Assembly: GCA_020064725.1 (NCBI GenBank)
Contig: JAGTWJ010000017.1
Span: 4,712,001 to 4,776,000 of the forward strand
DNA: 64,000 bases
Source: Drechslerella dactyloides
Lineage: Eukaryota; Ascomycota; Orbiliomycetes; Orbiliales; Orbiliaceae
Direction of reading: 5' to 3'
Below, piece by piece: positions 23,136-36,482 of the stretch. The notes below the pieces were generated by a model. The model worked only from the letters and a program-made list of their open reading frames with translations. It had not been told where the DNA came from and ran no database searches. A program made the translations under genes and the position numbers. How positions within the stretch are numbered: the stretch's first letter is position 1; each line of letters starts with the position of its first letter.

Positions 23136-26100
23136 AGTGGCATACTCTCTTCTCTTTTCCTGCCCCGCAGCATTTTTCCTAGTTTGTTTCACAGAATCAA
23201 TTTTTGTTCTTGTTGGATTTGTTGGATTGGATTTGGATAATATATACCTGATTATCTTGCATCAGCGAATGTTGTTATGGCATGCATGGCAGACAGGCAG
23301 GCGTTTTCTGGACGGGATGGTCACCCACAAAAGTTACGTGTACAGGGTCTGTACGGATTATATGGAAGTGCACGCGCACGGCGGTTTGTTTCATCGCATC
23401 TGGGCTTAATTCAGATTACCATTTTGTTTTCAGCTCTGTTAACTTACCTACTTTTTTTATATCTTCGATGTGTATATTTATATTGGAATTTCTATTCTTT
23501 CTCAAGTATTCTTTAATCGCTGGGGGGTTCAACTCAACGTCAGACGTCACGGGATGATGGTATAAGTATCGATCTCATACCCCTATAATACAGTGTCTAC
23601 ACGTCAAATATATTGTTTTATGGGAGGTTCCCTCAAAGTGATAATGTCCACGACTTATTGGAATTTCACGCTAGAGTAGTACACGCACGGATGCCCAAAT
23701 GCTAGTTGGGCGGGCGTCTGAGAAACGGTCAGGCCTCTCAGTTGGACCCTGCACCTAGCTTATGTTACATCATGAGCGGTTTTCTCTCCTTAACCTATTC
23801 ACAGCAGACAGCAGTTAATTGCACACAGATCTTCTACAGCCAAACTTTTAGCTAGCCCTTAGACTGCAACTTAGATGCAAGTTGTAGGGTTAGTTCAAGT
23901 TTCTTTAGCTCTCAGCCAGTCACTAGAGATGAAAACGGCTAATGACGGCTCCGTAATATTCATATATATGCATATATACTTTATTTGGCATACCCATGAC
24001 TTGTATATACATCCGTGTACTCGCGCTCGTGAGTATAGAACGCGTTTCCATTATTATTTAGTCCTCGCATTAAGTGACTCTGTGCGGAATAGCGATATAT
24101 GCCACCATGCAGTAGTCTCTCGACTCCGACTCAATTGCACACACACTTTCTTGATCTATGCAGCTTTGGCGTGCGAGGCAATATATGCTTGCAGGTAGAG
24201 AATGGAGATCCTAAGGCCAGGAGTTCGAGGCCTACCTTCTAGAAAATGTACAAGTTCGCAAGTGACATCGCTGGAAAGGCATAAGCGCATATATACGCCT
24301 CGCCTCTCGAATGGGGCTGCGACAACGAAGAATTATTGCGGCCAGTATCTTAGCTAATTAGCTTCGACTAGTCTAGAAATTAGCCTCCTTCTTATCAAGC
24401 TTCGACCAGAGGCGGGATCGTAATGCCCCGTTAACGCGTTCTGTGTTAACATACTTAGTCGAAAGCGGCTGATCGACTAGCCTTCGATCGCGTCGACGCC
24501 GCGTCCCGTCCCCACACTAAGTCTACACATGTGAATCCTAAGACTGAAAGACAGACGCTTAGAGCGGTGCACGGACGCTCTTCTTGATACTTTGGATGGA
24601 TAGACTCGACTCCAGAGAAGCTAGGTCCTTACTAACGACCGATTGTGGATCCTGTATAGAGGTATACAACAGGAGTACAAGAGAGGCTCGAGGATATAAG
24701 AGTAAATATGACACTGGCTGTCCGGCTAGCATTTGCTTTGACACAGCAGATATTACTTACATATGTGATTGAATCATATTACATCTTGTTATACTGCGCA
24801 GCTGCAGTACTTTACTTGGACATGTACACAAGCGTATCGAGTCGACATGCTGATGCAAGGCCCCCGGTATGCACTTGCATATGCGCAGGCATTGGACCCG
24901 CAACCGTGAACCAGCTGGCCAGCTCACCCCGAATGAAATGCTACTTTGAGAGACCATTTACGAAATATCTGACACCGGAACACAGCGTAGCCGAAGCTGT
25001 AATCGACACTTTGACACAATCGGTCCCCGAGATCGAGACCTTGCAACGGACATAGGTGATATTTTGTAGATATCCACACCCATGCTCTGGGGCCACCGGC
25101 CGGTAACGCTGACAAAAATGGCGGTGCCATTCCCCACTTTTCATATACCTGCGGCGTGCGTGGTCGAGAGGCTCCCATGGTAAAGCAGAAACGCCGTGTG
25201 GCGCGCCCCTGGTGACCTGTGTTGCCATGCTGGAGGCAAAGTAAGAACGAAGACTAGGAAAACTAAATACGGTGTGGCAAAACGTCCGGGTGGAATCAAA
25301 TGTGGTGGCTCAACTGGCATGTCCATGTTCTTTGTTCAGGGTAAACCGGCACCGCTCGGACGTTTATCGTATGATTCTACCACCTGGAAGAATACTAAAT
25401 GCTTACTGGTCTAATCGAAATCATCATGCTTAGCACTGCCTAATAGACGCATTCTCGCCTGCATGCTGTGCTACATTTGTGGACTAAGTAGCTGTATAGA
25501 CATCTAAGTACCGATCAACCGACGTTGAAGCTGGCACAAAATAGCTGACCAAGCTATAAAACGAGCCTCTATGAGACGAGTAGTTACTTGTAGTTAGCGC
25601 TGGCAATAACTCCACTTTGTACAGCAAATAGCTCAAGTGGCTTTGCCTTCTTTTGCTCGCGCGCAGGTGGATAGACCCTTGAATGAGAGCGCAAGTTCCA
25701 CTTTCGAGGACCTGCTGACATACGAATAGGTTCTAATAGACCAGGTAAGTTCAGCTTTCTTCCCGTCCCGCGGACCCAGGTTCAGCTACTCGTCCGTGAG
25801 TGATTTCTACAGCTTCTATCCAACTGCAACAAGGAGCCTGCACTAGCTTAACTAACTAATCGAGGCAGCTGGAGGGAGTTCGGAGCGAGTTAATATAAAG
25901 TTTGCCAGCAGTTGCACATATTGGTGGTATTAAATACAGTGCATGCTTGTAGTCGTCGACGGCGAGAGACGGGGGGAACACGGCATGGAACAAGCGCAAG
26001 CTAGCGAAGGTGGCCCTAGTGGCTTGCCGTGGCTGTTGCAACACCCAGGATTAGTCTCGGGGACGCTGGTCCGGCATGGTAAATTGAGGCTGTCTGTTGG

Positions 26101-29100
26101 AATGGGGGTTCCAACCGTTGGTCGAAACCATAACGTTATCCGCAATTGGTTTGAAAGTTGCAACTGCTTGGTGCGGTGGATGCCGAGCGCCACAGCTAGC
26201 CTGTGGAAATTGCTGGCTGGCTCGCTCAAGCCCGCGCCTGCCGGTTGTCAGATTGACACGGGACGAATGTGCAAAATATTCGCTTTTCTCTCTGTTCATC
26301 TCGATGTTTGTGAGCCAAAAAATCAGCAGTAACTTGGCGTCGAATTGTAGCTAACAGATAGAGCAAAGCCCAGCACTTAGGTTGCACTCGAATAATCCGA
26401 ATCTCGCGAAGCAGCATACTTGATTGGTGCCAGCGAGCGCCGGGTGCAGGGAACATCCCCTTCAAAACGTTTTTCGATATCCGCCAGCGTGCGGCACAAG
26501 CTGTCCGAATGCGGGCGAGGCATGGCTCGGAAAACTCGGTTTCTGTGCAAGCTGATGCTGGGATCTCCTGATTGAAATATGCTGTTGAAGTGGAGAATAC
26601 TCGAGTGCTCGTCGCAGGTGCCCGTCGACTCTGCGACAAGTGAACGAGATACCTAGGTACTTAGTAGTCGGCAGATAATTATAAAGGCAAACTAACGTCG
26701 AAGGGCTTGCAGAATTTTTCTCACTGCCTGGTAGATTTTGCATCTCTATCTGTACTATTTGATGACTGTCGGATGCAGCCACACTCATATTCTGTCTCTC
26801 GCTTGCGCGGCCGTCCAAACCTTGAGAGCTTGCTGTTTCGTGAAGGAAAACGCCTTCTTGCCTGTCATTTGTCGTGCGGCGGATTCACACTTTCATTTTA
26901 AATTGGCATGCAGGTGAGATGCGAGCGTGAGCTAACCCAGAAAATAGGGGCGAGGCTCGTTAACGTGACTCGCGCTGCGCGATGCGTGGAAATCCGACAG
27001 CGCAGGCGCGGGGCGCCCTGTTTATCATCTCTTAATCAACGGCCAAGTTCCCCTAACCTTGTCGGATATGCAGGTACCGCTCGCATTCCGCCCTGTTCGG
27101 TTAAATTCCACTCACAGCTCCTGATCGAGGCCTGGGAACCTCAAACTCGATGAACTTCGGAACAATCGAAATGGTCGAGAGCAAGCTGCCTCATCCGCAT
27201 TCAAGGAGAACCAGGATCGACTGCCAGAATAGACTTTCGTAGTCATATCGCCCCACCAACAATTTCTTGTCTTAAAGCCGAGGATGAACAAGCGTGCTGT
27301 CGGCATCCCGAGAGTTTTGACTTTTTGGGAACCGAGGAAGCGAACCCTATAGCACGGATGATAAATCATAAGATCGCTGGCAGGAAGGGACAAAACGGCG
27401 ACCGAGGATGTCAATCCTTCTTCATCGTAAGAAGTAGAGTAATATGTCGATAGCTAAGCATCTGATTGACGACCGCTGGCTCAGCCTCCCATCTGATAGT
27501 GCATATGACAGGCTTGAGCCAGGAAAATGCCCATTCTCTCGAGAGCACCCGGTAATTAGATCGCCAGCAAGAGAATATCTCATTTCTTCTCTGTTTGAAG
27601 GGAACAGGTTGGTCCGCTTTGATGGAACTAGCCATATCGACGTGGTCTCAGCGGCAAAGCGTTTCGGGATGTTGGCCGCAAGAAAAGATTTATCTCTTAT
27701 CTCGAACGCCGGGCCGACTGCATATATCGGCCATAGTGTGATATACACTTTGGCGGGGTAGACTATATACGCGGCGTAGCAGAGGCAATGCGTGTTCATA
27801 CGCCCAGTATCACATTATGATTCTGGTAAGTCCGGCACCTGTCATTTAGAGCAGTCTCATAGTAGGGCGGGAACTTCCGCCGACATCGCGCGATAGTTTT
27901 TTTAGCCGGTATCCCTTCCGTGAAAACCTGTTGCAAGGAGCGAACGAACATGAGCATCCATCATTCGATTCTCGTCTGGTCAAACGGGCGTCGAGACGTG
28001 CCCGCCTTCCGTCGATATTCTGGAAGAAATCGAATGTTCCCGAGTGCAAATCACGGAGTAATCGTGAGACATTTAAAAGGAATTTCATCCATTTACTCAA
28101 TCATGGCTCTTAACGTTATGCGTATCCCTCCTCAGTAGGATTCAGGCTGTCGGCCAATAACGATTCAAATAGATGGGAGATTTTGCGTTCTTTCTTTCGT
28201 GCGCCCTGCTCCTTCCGGAATGGGATCCGAAATGAACGATCTCCGATATAAATGTGGCCCCGCTCTGAATGGAGGAGGGAATATCGGAAGAGAATTTTCC
28301 AGACACGGATGTCTGGCGGCATATGAAAAAAAAAAGGGGGGAAGACCGAGCTCAGGACCTTATGAAAAATGTTAATATCGGTAGCGCAGCAATAACTTAG
28401 CTGTCGAGCGGTAATAGTGGACACCGGATACCAGATCGCGCGGGATCGAATCGCACGTGTCAATCAGAGTATGTTCTCCAGACGGCGCCCGGTAGTTAGC
28501 GATTGATGGGCCCACGGTGTAATTTGGCCGTCATCCCAAAGTGCAACTGCGAGCCGGGTAGGCTGGGGTTTCCGGGGATGTCCTGGGAAGTGGAAGGCTG
28601 CCTTGGATCTGTCTTGTGTTGAGACTAGATCCGTCAAGTTTGCAGTTACATACGCGCATGCATTGCATTATCTCCACGTGATAAATGCTCCGTTCGGCCT
28701 GCGTCTGCGGCTCGACGCAGTTGTCATTCGAGGGTCGAGCGTCTACGAAATCACGCTGGCTGGTCATATGCTGGAGAGCTGCAAGGTCGTTTCAGAAAGT
28801 CACTCGGGTAGAGGCGTATGCGTCGTTGTGCATTAGGTTGCAATTGTTCGAGTGTCCTGGTTGTTCTTGTACCACCAACTAACATCGACGTCTCGCAGTA
28901 GCTAGTAGATTGACTTCGTGCATGGGGGATTTGGGGGCGCTACATGGCCAAGGTATCTCAGCTCCAGTGGAAGCTCAAGCGCTATGAGAGCAGCCGTCGT
29001 ATGATGAATCCGAGGCGAAATATGTTAGCCCACAAACCACGACTGGTCGGTATCCCTGACCCCTTGTCCAGAGGTGGATTGGCTGACAATTCCGCCATTC

Positions 29101-31420
29101 CGAGCGCAAAAGAAGAAATTTGAGTGAGAACATTGCCATCGACGGACCAGATTGAATTGTTTGGTCGTTTGTTAGCTTCGATTTAGCCATCGACTCGCTT
29201 CAGTAAATGTGGCCGCCGCTTCCCATTTCCGGACTCGGATGTTCTTCACGAATAATCAATACAAGCAAGTAGAAGGAAGAACCCCTATTTTCTCTCGGGT
29301 TTCGTAGGGAGCCGTCGAATGGCTTTTTCGTTCGGAATTCTGGGGGTGTACCGGGGAGAGAGAGCTTGCTGTCGTGAGGGGTTTGCAAGAGACGCACCAA
29401 TGACATGGGGCCATGACCGTGATTTCGGGACGGGAATCACAGCGAGAGTCTTTTGATCATTAGCTAGGGTTTTGCCGCTTCTTTGCTTTTGCGGTTTGGC
29501 TGAAAATTTCTCAGCTGGCTCGAGCTGCCGGGAAATCGATCAGTGGAAACTCAGGTGTTTCTGTCGGCTTGCAATTCGATTAATTCCTTTGCGTATGTGA
29601 AGCCGCGAGAAAGCCTGGGAATTATGAAATATCTGCAGGATTCGTCCACTGCATTTCGATATGCAGTGCTGCGTGCAATTTCAGGCGCTGAAAAGATGCC
29701 CCTCCACTGAATTCATGAAAGAGCTCCAACGACCTCTCTCATTCAATATCCCTGCAATCAGAAATTTCTCACCGGGCAGGCACCCGTGCAGTGCCGTGGT
29801 GCTGCTAGGGAGAAACCTTTGCTCTGCTCCGTGAATGACAGACGCGACAGTCCCTGGTATGGTCCACCCCTAAATCGACTTATTCCAGAAGAAAACTAAA
29901 CGAAAGAGCTCGTGGAAAGCCGTCCCTGGATAGTGGGGACCCGTTTGAAGTGCGAGCCAAAGCCCAGGAGTGGAGACTCACTTGATGGGGCCCACTGGAG
30001 CGAACCATGCATCCAGCAGGAGCTGCAGCAAGCCATTGTTGCCTGCCAAGAGGTGCATGGACATGCAGCGAACAGTTTGCTTTGGCCGATTGGCCTTGCG
30101 ATAAGTGATTTATCGATCATATAGCTTCGCTAGAGGGTAATCAAGAAAAAGAGCAAGCTGCGGTTGTGCATGTGTGCTGTACTTGGTATGCAGGCGGATG
30201 TGTGCCATGGCATATGCAGCGTGAGGGACTTGATCAACCCTAGGGGCCATGAGTCGCTTTGTTATTGTGCCTTGTTCGAGTTTTCTCATGTGGTGTCCAA
30301 GCCGAGGTCTCAGAAATGATATCGTCTCGCGCGTCTCTTTCTCTCATATTCTGGGTCGAATAATTACTTCTTGAAGACCCCAAAAGACGTGGCGAAGCTA
30401 GTATATTAGCGGCCGTGACACTGAGCCATGTAGCCGAGCCCTCCGGGCGCCCTGGAAGGGGATATATCTGATCCCTCAACCTCCTCACCAGCGGTATTCG
30501 GGCAAATGAAGGGAAAGCTGGGCCAATTGGCATGCTGGATCGAGCCCAAGAGCCGGTACGACGGCTAGATCGGTACTAAGCTGGATACAGCCCGGGCAAA
30601 AAGGGGACTCCGGTGGCACACAATCAATTGCATTTTCGACTTCGCTCGCGCTAAGAGCAAGCCCTTGCTATCGATTGTGGTGCACAGCTCCCCAGTCAAC
30701 TCGAGGAGGACTCGAGAGCCCTCAAATTTGTTTTATCCCCTTGGCTGGATCGCTTGACGGACCGTCGTCTTCTTCTTCTTATTATTATTCTTCCATTCCG
30801 TTTTCTCTTTTCTCTTTCTTCCCTTCGGTTGTTGGCTCCTGCATCTTCCCGTCGTATCCATTTTCGCAGACACGACGATTGCACGGAATCGCACAATAAT
30901 TTTTTTGAGCTTCGACTTTCGGCCGCTAGCCAGGTTTCCTCGACACAAGAAACGGAACATACAGCACCCAGACCGTATACGGACGGAGAGTCAAACGGAG
31001 CAGAGTGTGTCAATCAAAGACAGACGACAAGGTCCGGACTGTCACCAGTCAGTAACGTCATATCGCAACTTGTCTCCATATAGCTATAGCCAGTATCAAG
31101 GAGTCGTCCTCGAGTATTGTGCATACGGAGACATCCTCACGAACACCAATATCGACGAAGTCAGATACTTCGGTTCCGCAAATTCGCGTACCAGTCAAAC
31201 AACGGCACCAATCCGGCGGAAGGAGACAGACTTCTGACATTTCTCGGCTGGCGCTGCCTATCGACCCTATTGCAACTAGAAACTTTGGGTAAGTTTTGCA
31301 CATGAATCGTCTTGAGAGTGAATTGCGAAACGCGCAATTGTACATACTCCGTTCAATATCTGAACTATACACATTTTCTCTCGTCGGCTTCTCCTTTCAT
31401 ACGCATCGTCTCCTGGTATC

Positions 31421-31440
31421 GGACGGACGGACGGACGGAC
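31421..31440. repeat. GGAC tetranucleotide repeat
   Basis: Five perfect copies of GGAC upstream of URC4. Confidence 0.95.
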
Positions 31441-31773
31441 GGCGGCCCTGGCCTTGCATGCTTTCTTTTTTGTTGGCGATAAGCTAGCCCCGTCGTTGAC
31501 CGCCTGTCATCTTGCTTGATAGTGCGAGCCGCTGTTTCGAATGCTATGCAGTACCAGAGCGAGAGCCCCTGGGGGTTGGGTCTATGCATGCGTATGCGTA
31601 TTCTCACTGCACATGCGCATGTAAGGTGCAATGCATGCTGCAGCAGTCAGTGCCAGTCCGCTCCGTAGACTGTCAGGCATCGATCACATCTCGGGAAGCT
31701 GTCGACGGCCGCTGGTGTTTCGTCCTTGCTTTTTTATCTGCGGGAGGGGTTTGTGTGTGGGCGAAGGAGGCTG

Positions 31774-31813
31774 CTGGCGGGCTGGCGGGCTGGCGGGCTG
31801 GCGGGCTGGCGGG
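31774..31813. repeat. 8-bp tandem repeat CTGGCGGG, five copies
   Basis: Five perfect copies of CTGGCGGG followed by degenerate CGGGCTGG units. It keeps several frames open at once (all read as Leu-Ala-Gly-Trp-Arg-like repeats), which explains the overlapping open frames here; none is a supported gene. Confidence 0.95.
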
Positions 31814-32960
31814 CGGGCTGGCTGGCCGGGCTGTGTGGGCTGCTTGCTGTTGGACGACAAGACAACAACGCCTCTCCGCGTCGTCCCCATATATTACTTC
31901 ACCTCCACCAGCATTATTTCATCTCCATCCTTCTCTGCTCTACTTCTCCTTTCTCTGCTCCAATCTCCACATCCTTCCCATCGATCGCACTGTCCCCCTT
32001 TCTTCGTTCTCGGTGGGATATATCATCGATTGAGGTCCCCTTCCGTTCCATTCGTCACCTGCCGCTTCGATTCTCGTCCATCCTTCGCCCACTTTTTGCG
32101 TCTCCGAGACCATAGGCAGCCCGCCTATCTAGAGTTACGACCAACCGCGCCAGACGCACTTATCGTCGCCCGAGATCTGACACCCTTCAAAACACCTTAG
32201 CCAGACATTTTTACACTTTCCTGCTCGAACTGCCTATAAACTATCCGAGCACTTCGGCTTTAAGAAGGTTCGTTCATTTTCCATCCATGCCCAGGACTAG
32301 TCCGCTGGCCAGCTGCATCGTCGCTGTTGCACAGACTTGACAAACACCTCTTCCTTCGCCCCTCTTCCTATATATTCCACCTTCAGCCCTGGCGGCGATA
32401 CCTGTATGCCAAATTCTGCGTCGGGTCCGCTAGTCAGGCAGCAGCAGAGAGCCTCGACTTTTACTTTATTTTTGCCAACCTGGACTGTGCCTGTCCTGGA
32501 ATTTGAAATTCCAGGGTCTGTGGTGCTCTTTTTCTTTTTTCTTTTTCTCTGTCGTACGGTAGCTTACCGGATTTTGTTCTAGTTCAGGACTAAGCATTTG
32601 CACAGGAGTGTATTTCCGATTCCAGGCAGTCGAGCTTAGCTTAGGCGAGCCACACGCGATTTGAAAGAAGCACACTCTTTCCTAACTGGAGAGAACTGGA
32701 CGCTGTGATCAGAGCACCTTCCTCCCGCTTTGGTACGCCATCCTTGATAAAAGCTGAGACGAGACGTGAAGGATCAAGGGCTAAGGGCAAGATAATTACA
32801 ACATCTAGACGGGCATATCTGTGGTTCGCGACCACATTATCATTATCCACAACATCTGAACGGGATAACGACAGGGCTGAAGAATCTCGTGCGATTGTCG
32901 ACTGTCGATACTTCCAAGATCTAGAGCACATAATTGCTTTCAAGATTCATTACCGCAAAG

Positions 32961-34780
32961 ATGGGACTCTTCAGCAAGAAAAGCAGCTCCAAGTCGACGT
33001 CAGTCAACTCGAACGATATGAACCATAAGGGGTCGTCTACATCAGTCAACTCGTCCCTTAAGTCTCCAACTACACCGGGGAAGATGAGTTTCACGAGCAG
33101 ATCCGATGGCTACCCAGCTTCGATGCAGCTGCCTTCCACACCAAACCCGCACGCCGATCCAGTCGCCTACCTGCGCAGCTTGCACGCTATCCGCGAGAGA
33201 ACCAAATATGTCATGGACGCTGCTGAAAAGCAGCAGTTGACAAATTTCACCTACGACAGGACCAAGTGGGAAGAGACTGTAAGATACGTTGTATCGATTA
33301 TCAAGGTATGCATAATCGCTTTTGAGATATTCCTTTTTGCGCAGCCAATTTGCTTGGACGCTCTTTCGTGGGTTGAACCCTTCGACGGGTCAGAGCGTAC
33401 CGGCGGCGGCGCTGAATGACACATTTCTGACATTCTGGGTGGGTCCATAGCGAGATTATGCGCCCGACTATCATACGATCCCTCCCCATGGCCGATGGCA
33501 ACATTTTGAAGTCGGCGGCCGGAAACGCGTCGACATCCTTTTGTCAACCTTCGACCCAGAGACGGACACAATAGAGAAGACCAAGAGATTGATCGACTTG
33601 TTTGTGGTATCGGTGTTGCTCGATGCTGGTGCTGGGACGAAATGGACGTACAAGTCGAAGGACAATGGAAGAGTTTATCGTCGAAGCGAGGGACTGGCGG
33701 TTGCGAGCATGGACATGTTCAAGGACGGTCTGTTCTCGAGCGACCCAAAAAATCCGTACAGAGTTGATGGGTCGGCACTCAAGATTCTCATGCCGGATGA
33801 TCTGGCGCGGGGGTTGCAAATTACCTCGGCCAATCCTATCGACGGACTTCACGGACGTGCGGGCCTTCTCAGGAAGCTCGGCCAGGCCTTAGATAACAAG
33901 GAATATTTCGGCCTGGACCACAGACCGGGCAATATCCTCGGTACGTATTAACCGTTTCTCTGCTTACGGTAGGGGTTTGTTATACTTCAATACGGTTGAT
34001 ACTAATCATGCGTTAGACTATATCATGCATCACCCGACAACGGAACACCACGAAGGCAGACCGCACGTACTGGTTCCAACGCTCTGGACAGTTCTTTGCG
34101 AAGGACTTGCTCCGATCTGGCCGCAATCCCGGACACAGCTGGATGGGTGCTCTCTCGGCGACGCCTGGCAATGCAGCACGATGCCGCCCGGACAGTTCTG
34201 GGAGCGAATAGTGCCATTCCACAAGCTCACGCAATGGCTCACATACTCGCTCATGGTGCCCATCTCGAAGATGATGAATGTTGTGTGGGCCGGCGAGCAC
34301 CTCCTGACGGGTCTCCCGGAATACCGGAACGGCGGGCTCTTCATCGACACGGGTCTGATAACACTAAAACCGCAGCACGTTAAGCGTGGGCTGGATGCAT
34401 ACCACGCGAACAGCAAGAAGGAGGGCCAGCCAAGCGTGGAGGTTGTGCCGATGTTCTCAGCCGAGGATGATGTGATTGTCGAATGGAGGGCTCTGACGGT
34501 GCAGCTGCTCGACAAGTTGCTGCCGGATGTGAACCATGTGCTGGGTCTGCACGGACCTGAATCCTTAACTCTTGCACAGATGCTGGAGGCGGGGACTTGG
34601 AAGGTAAGCGTTGAAAGCCGCAATCAAGCAATCAAAATCCCAGATGCATGGGTAAAATCGTCGGACGCAAGATGACTAACGCATGACGAATCGCAGGGCG
34701 GACGGGAGCTCGCAGAAGTATCGCGGCCGAACACCAAGGAACCACCAATTATGATTTTGTCAGACGGGACGGTGTTCTAG
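32961..34780 (+). CDS. URC4: Urc4/Urg3-type uracil catabolism protein (DUF1688)
   Basis: Four exons, 32961-33305, 33451-33940, 34017-34603 and 34697-34780, with phase-consistent GT-AG introns (145, 76 and 93 nt), giving 501 residues. From residue 71 the protein follows DUF1688: YLRSLHAIRERTKYV, then DYAPDYHTIPPHGRWQHF, LIDLFVVSVLLDAGAGTKW, YRRSEGLAVASMDMF and GLHGRAGLLRKLGQAL. In yeasts URC4 is required for the reductive-independent (URC) uracil degradation route; its exact reaction is not settled. The start MGLFSKKSSSKS gives a 70-residue Ser/Thr-rich N-terminal extension that contains a small internal duplication (STSVNSN and STSVNSS). Other URC genes are not adjacent. The next gene on the same strand is an unrelated transporter. 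Confidence 0.93.
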
Positions 34781-36482
34781 ATGGCGCGCAAGCAGATGGC
34801 GTCTGTTTACACAAAAATGCTTGTTTCCTTATAATATGCTCTTTGCCGACGTTTTATGCACTATGTCGTTTAATCCGTCTTCACTTTTCGAACTCGTTTT
34901 GTTTTTATCATTCTGATTTCAGAATCAGGCGAGAACTGGGATGGCTTTTCTACTCGTTTCTTTTCACACTTACGTTGATGATTGTTTTCATATATTGGAT
35001 TTGACGGTTTGATATCAAATCCTTTTCGTGCTGCTCGGTTCATCGGCCTTCTGGGATTATTTTTTCGGTCCTTTCTTGTCTTCTTTCTCCTGTCATTTGC
35101 GTCGGATGAGCAGGAGTACATTACTTGTTTAATTCGAGCAGACGACAGGTGGTGTTTTCTTGATGCTTTGATTTCTCTGTTCCCATTTCGCACTGGTTGT
35201 GTCCATTCGCGGTTCGATTCAACCGTTCGTCCCTGCTTGACATCGTATTCTCTCTTCTCTTCCTCAGATATTCCACCCATCCTCGTTTAGTTCTTTCTTT
35301 TTGTCGTTCGTTTCAACTCTAACTAGGGAAGGGCATCGGATTCGGAGCATCGGCTTGAACAAACCAAGCTGGCAGGCTAGAAAAAAACACAAAACATATG
35401 CATGGCATGATACAAACAAGCTGGCACAGACGGGAGGATTTCATATATCGTGCGCACTTTGTATGTTCGTCTGGTTGTTTAGATGGTATCTTATATTTTC
35501 GGAGCGGGAGGCAACGTCTGTGCACATGCATAGGGGCGGCGAACATAAAATCAAATCGACTTGAATAAAACGAAGGCTCGATACAAGTTAGTTCCTAGAG
35601 AATATTACGTAGGACTCTCCATCCAAGAATCACCTGCGAATCGCGAACGATGCGACCAGGGACAGTCGAATGCACCTGCGCAGAATGCGGGGAATCCATG
35701 TCGCCGTCCAGGGAAGTACCAGGCAGGCCGTTCGCGTTCCGGCCAATTGCATTCCGGCGGCCTAGCAAATTTTTCACGCCTTGCTTTGCCTCCTCGCTGG
35801 ATCCAGCTAGCTCGCCCGGCAATGACTTCAGACACGAAGCTCTCTCCCTGCCATGAAGTTTTTTCCTGCCTGTCGCCGTCCATTGCATTTAGGAGTGAAA
35901 GCTGCCTGCTCGTTCTGGCGAACGGCGCCGTTTTCCGCGCATATACATGGCTTGTGACTAATTGACTCGCGTGGTGGCCTTTGGCTTTCGAACTCTCAAA
36001 CCACTCTGCATTCGTGTCAAGCCAAGTTGACTCCCGCCGCGATAACGGATCACTTCTCCGGCCAACTCTGACATCGACAACGAGGGACATGCGATAGATA
36101 GCCGCGGGGAATACTGGTGCCGGCCGCAAGATCTGGTTCACGGAGGTATGGAAGTCGCGGCACCACCCCGGATGCCATATGCATGATGCATGATTGTGCA
36201 TGTGTGCATGCATCCCGGACGTCGGTGGATGGAAGGAGTGCTAACATGCGACTACATTAGGACTTCTCCCATTCGAATACATAATCTTCGAAACGTCACA
36301 TTGGCCTGGACTACCACGCCGGATCGTTCCTACGGATACACGGACGTCGCTCACGGACCAGAAACGACACTTCCTTTCGCCCGGTCGCGATGCTGCTCCC
36401 ACCGCATCTCACGGGCTGGTACCATTCCCATAGAGCCGTTGCGCCCACGCCTCTGCCCCCAACGGACAACTATACTGCGACA
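34781..36482. other. Intergenic: URC4 3' flank and PQ-loop gene promoter
   Basis: 1.7 kb. The first 500 bp are T-rich on the plus strand, as expected for a 3' UTR. The reverse complement of this T-rich stretch gives a Lys/Arg-rich open frame that I do not believe. The part from about 36.1 kb should hold the promoter of the PQ-loop gene. Confidence 0.5.

Larger units (their letters stand above)
23136..32960. other. Large gene desert upstream of URC4
   Basis: 9.8 kb without a gene I can support. 23.1-30.6 kb is AT-rich with only short, unconvincing open frames. From about 30.7 kb the sequence becomes pyrimidine-rich (30767-30870, 31880-31990) and carries short tandem repeats (31421-31440, 31774-31813). 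This is typical of long fungal promoters and 5' leaders and most likely belongs to the URC4 gene. A strong donor-like GTAAGT occurs at 31289, which may belong to a leader intron. Confidence 0.45.

Noticed and set aside
28430..28500. Minus-strand ATTCGATCCC resembling a tRNA T-loop
   Set aside because: The stem has mismatches and no D-arm, A-box or matching 5' acceptor strand is present.
31631..32200. Overlapping plus-strand frames of 129-189 codons
   Set aside because: Kept open by the CTGGCGGG array and C/T-rich leader; no protein-like sequence.
34870..35280. 136-residue Lys/Arg-rich minus-strand frame
   Set aside because: It is the reverse complement of the T-rich 3' flank of URC4; the composition explains the basic translation.
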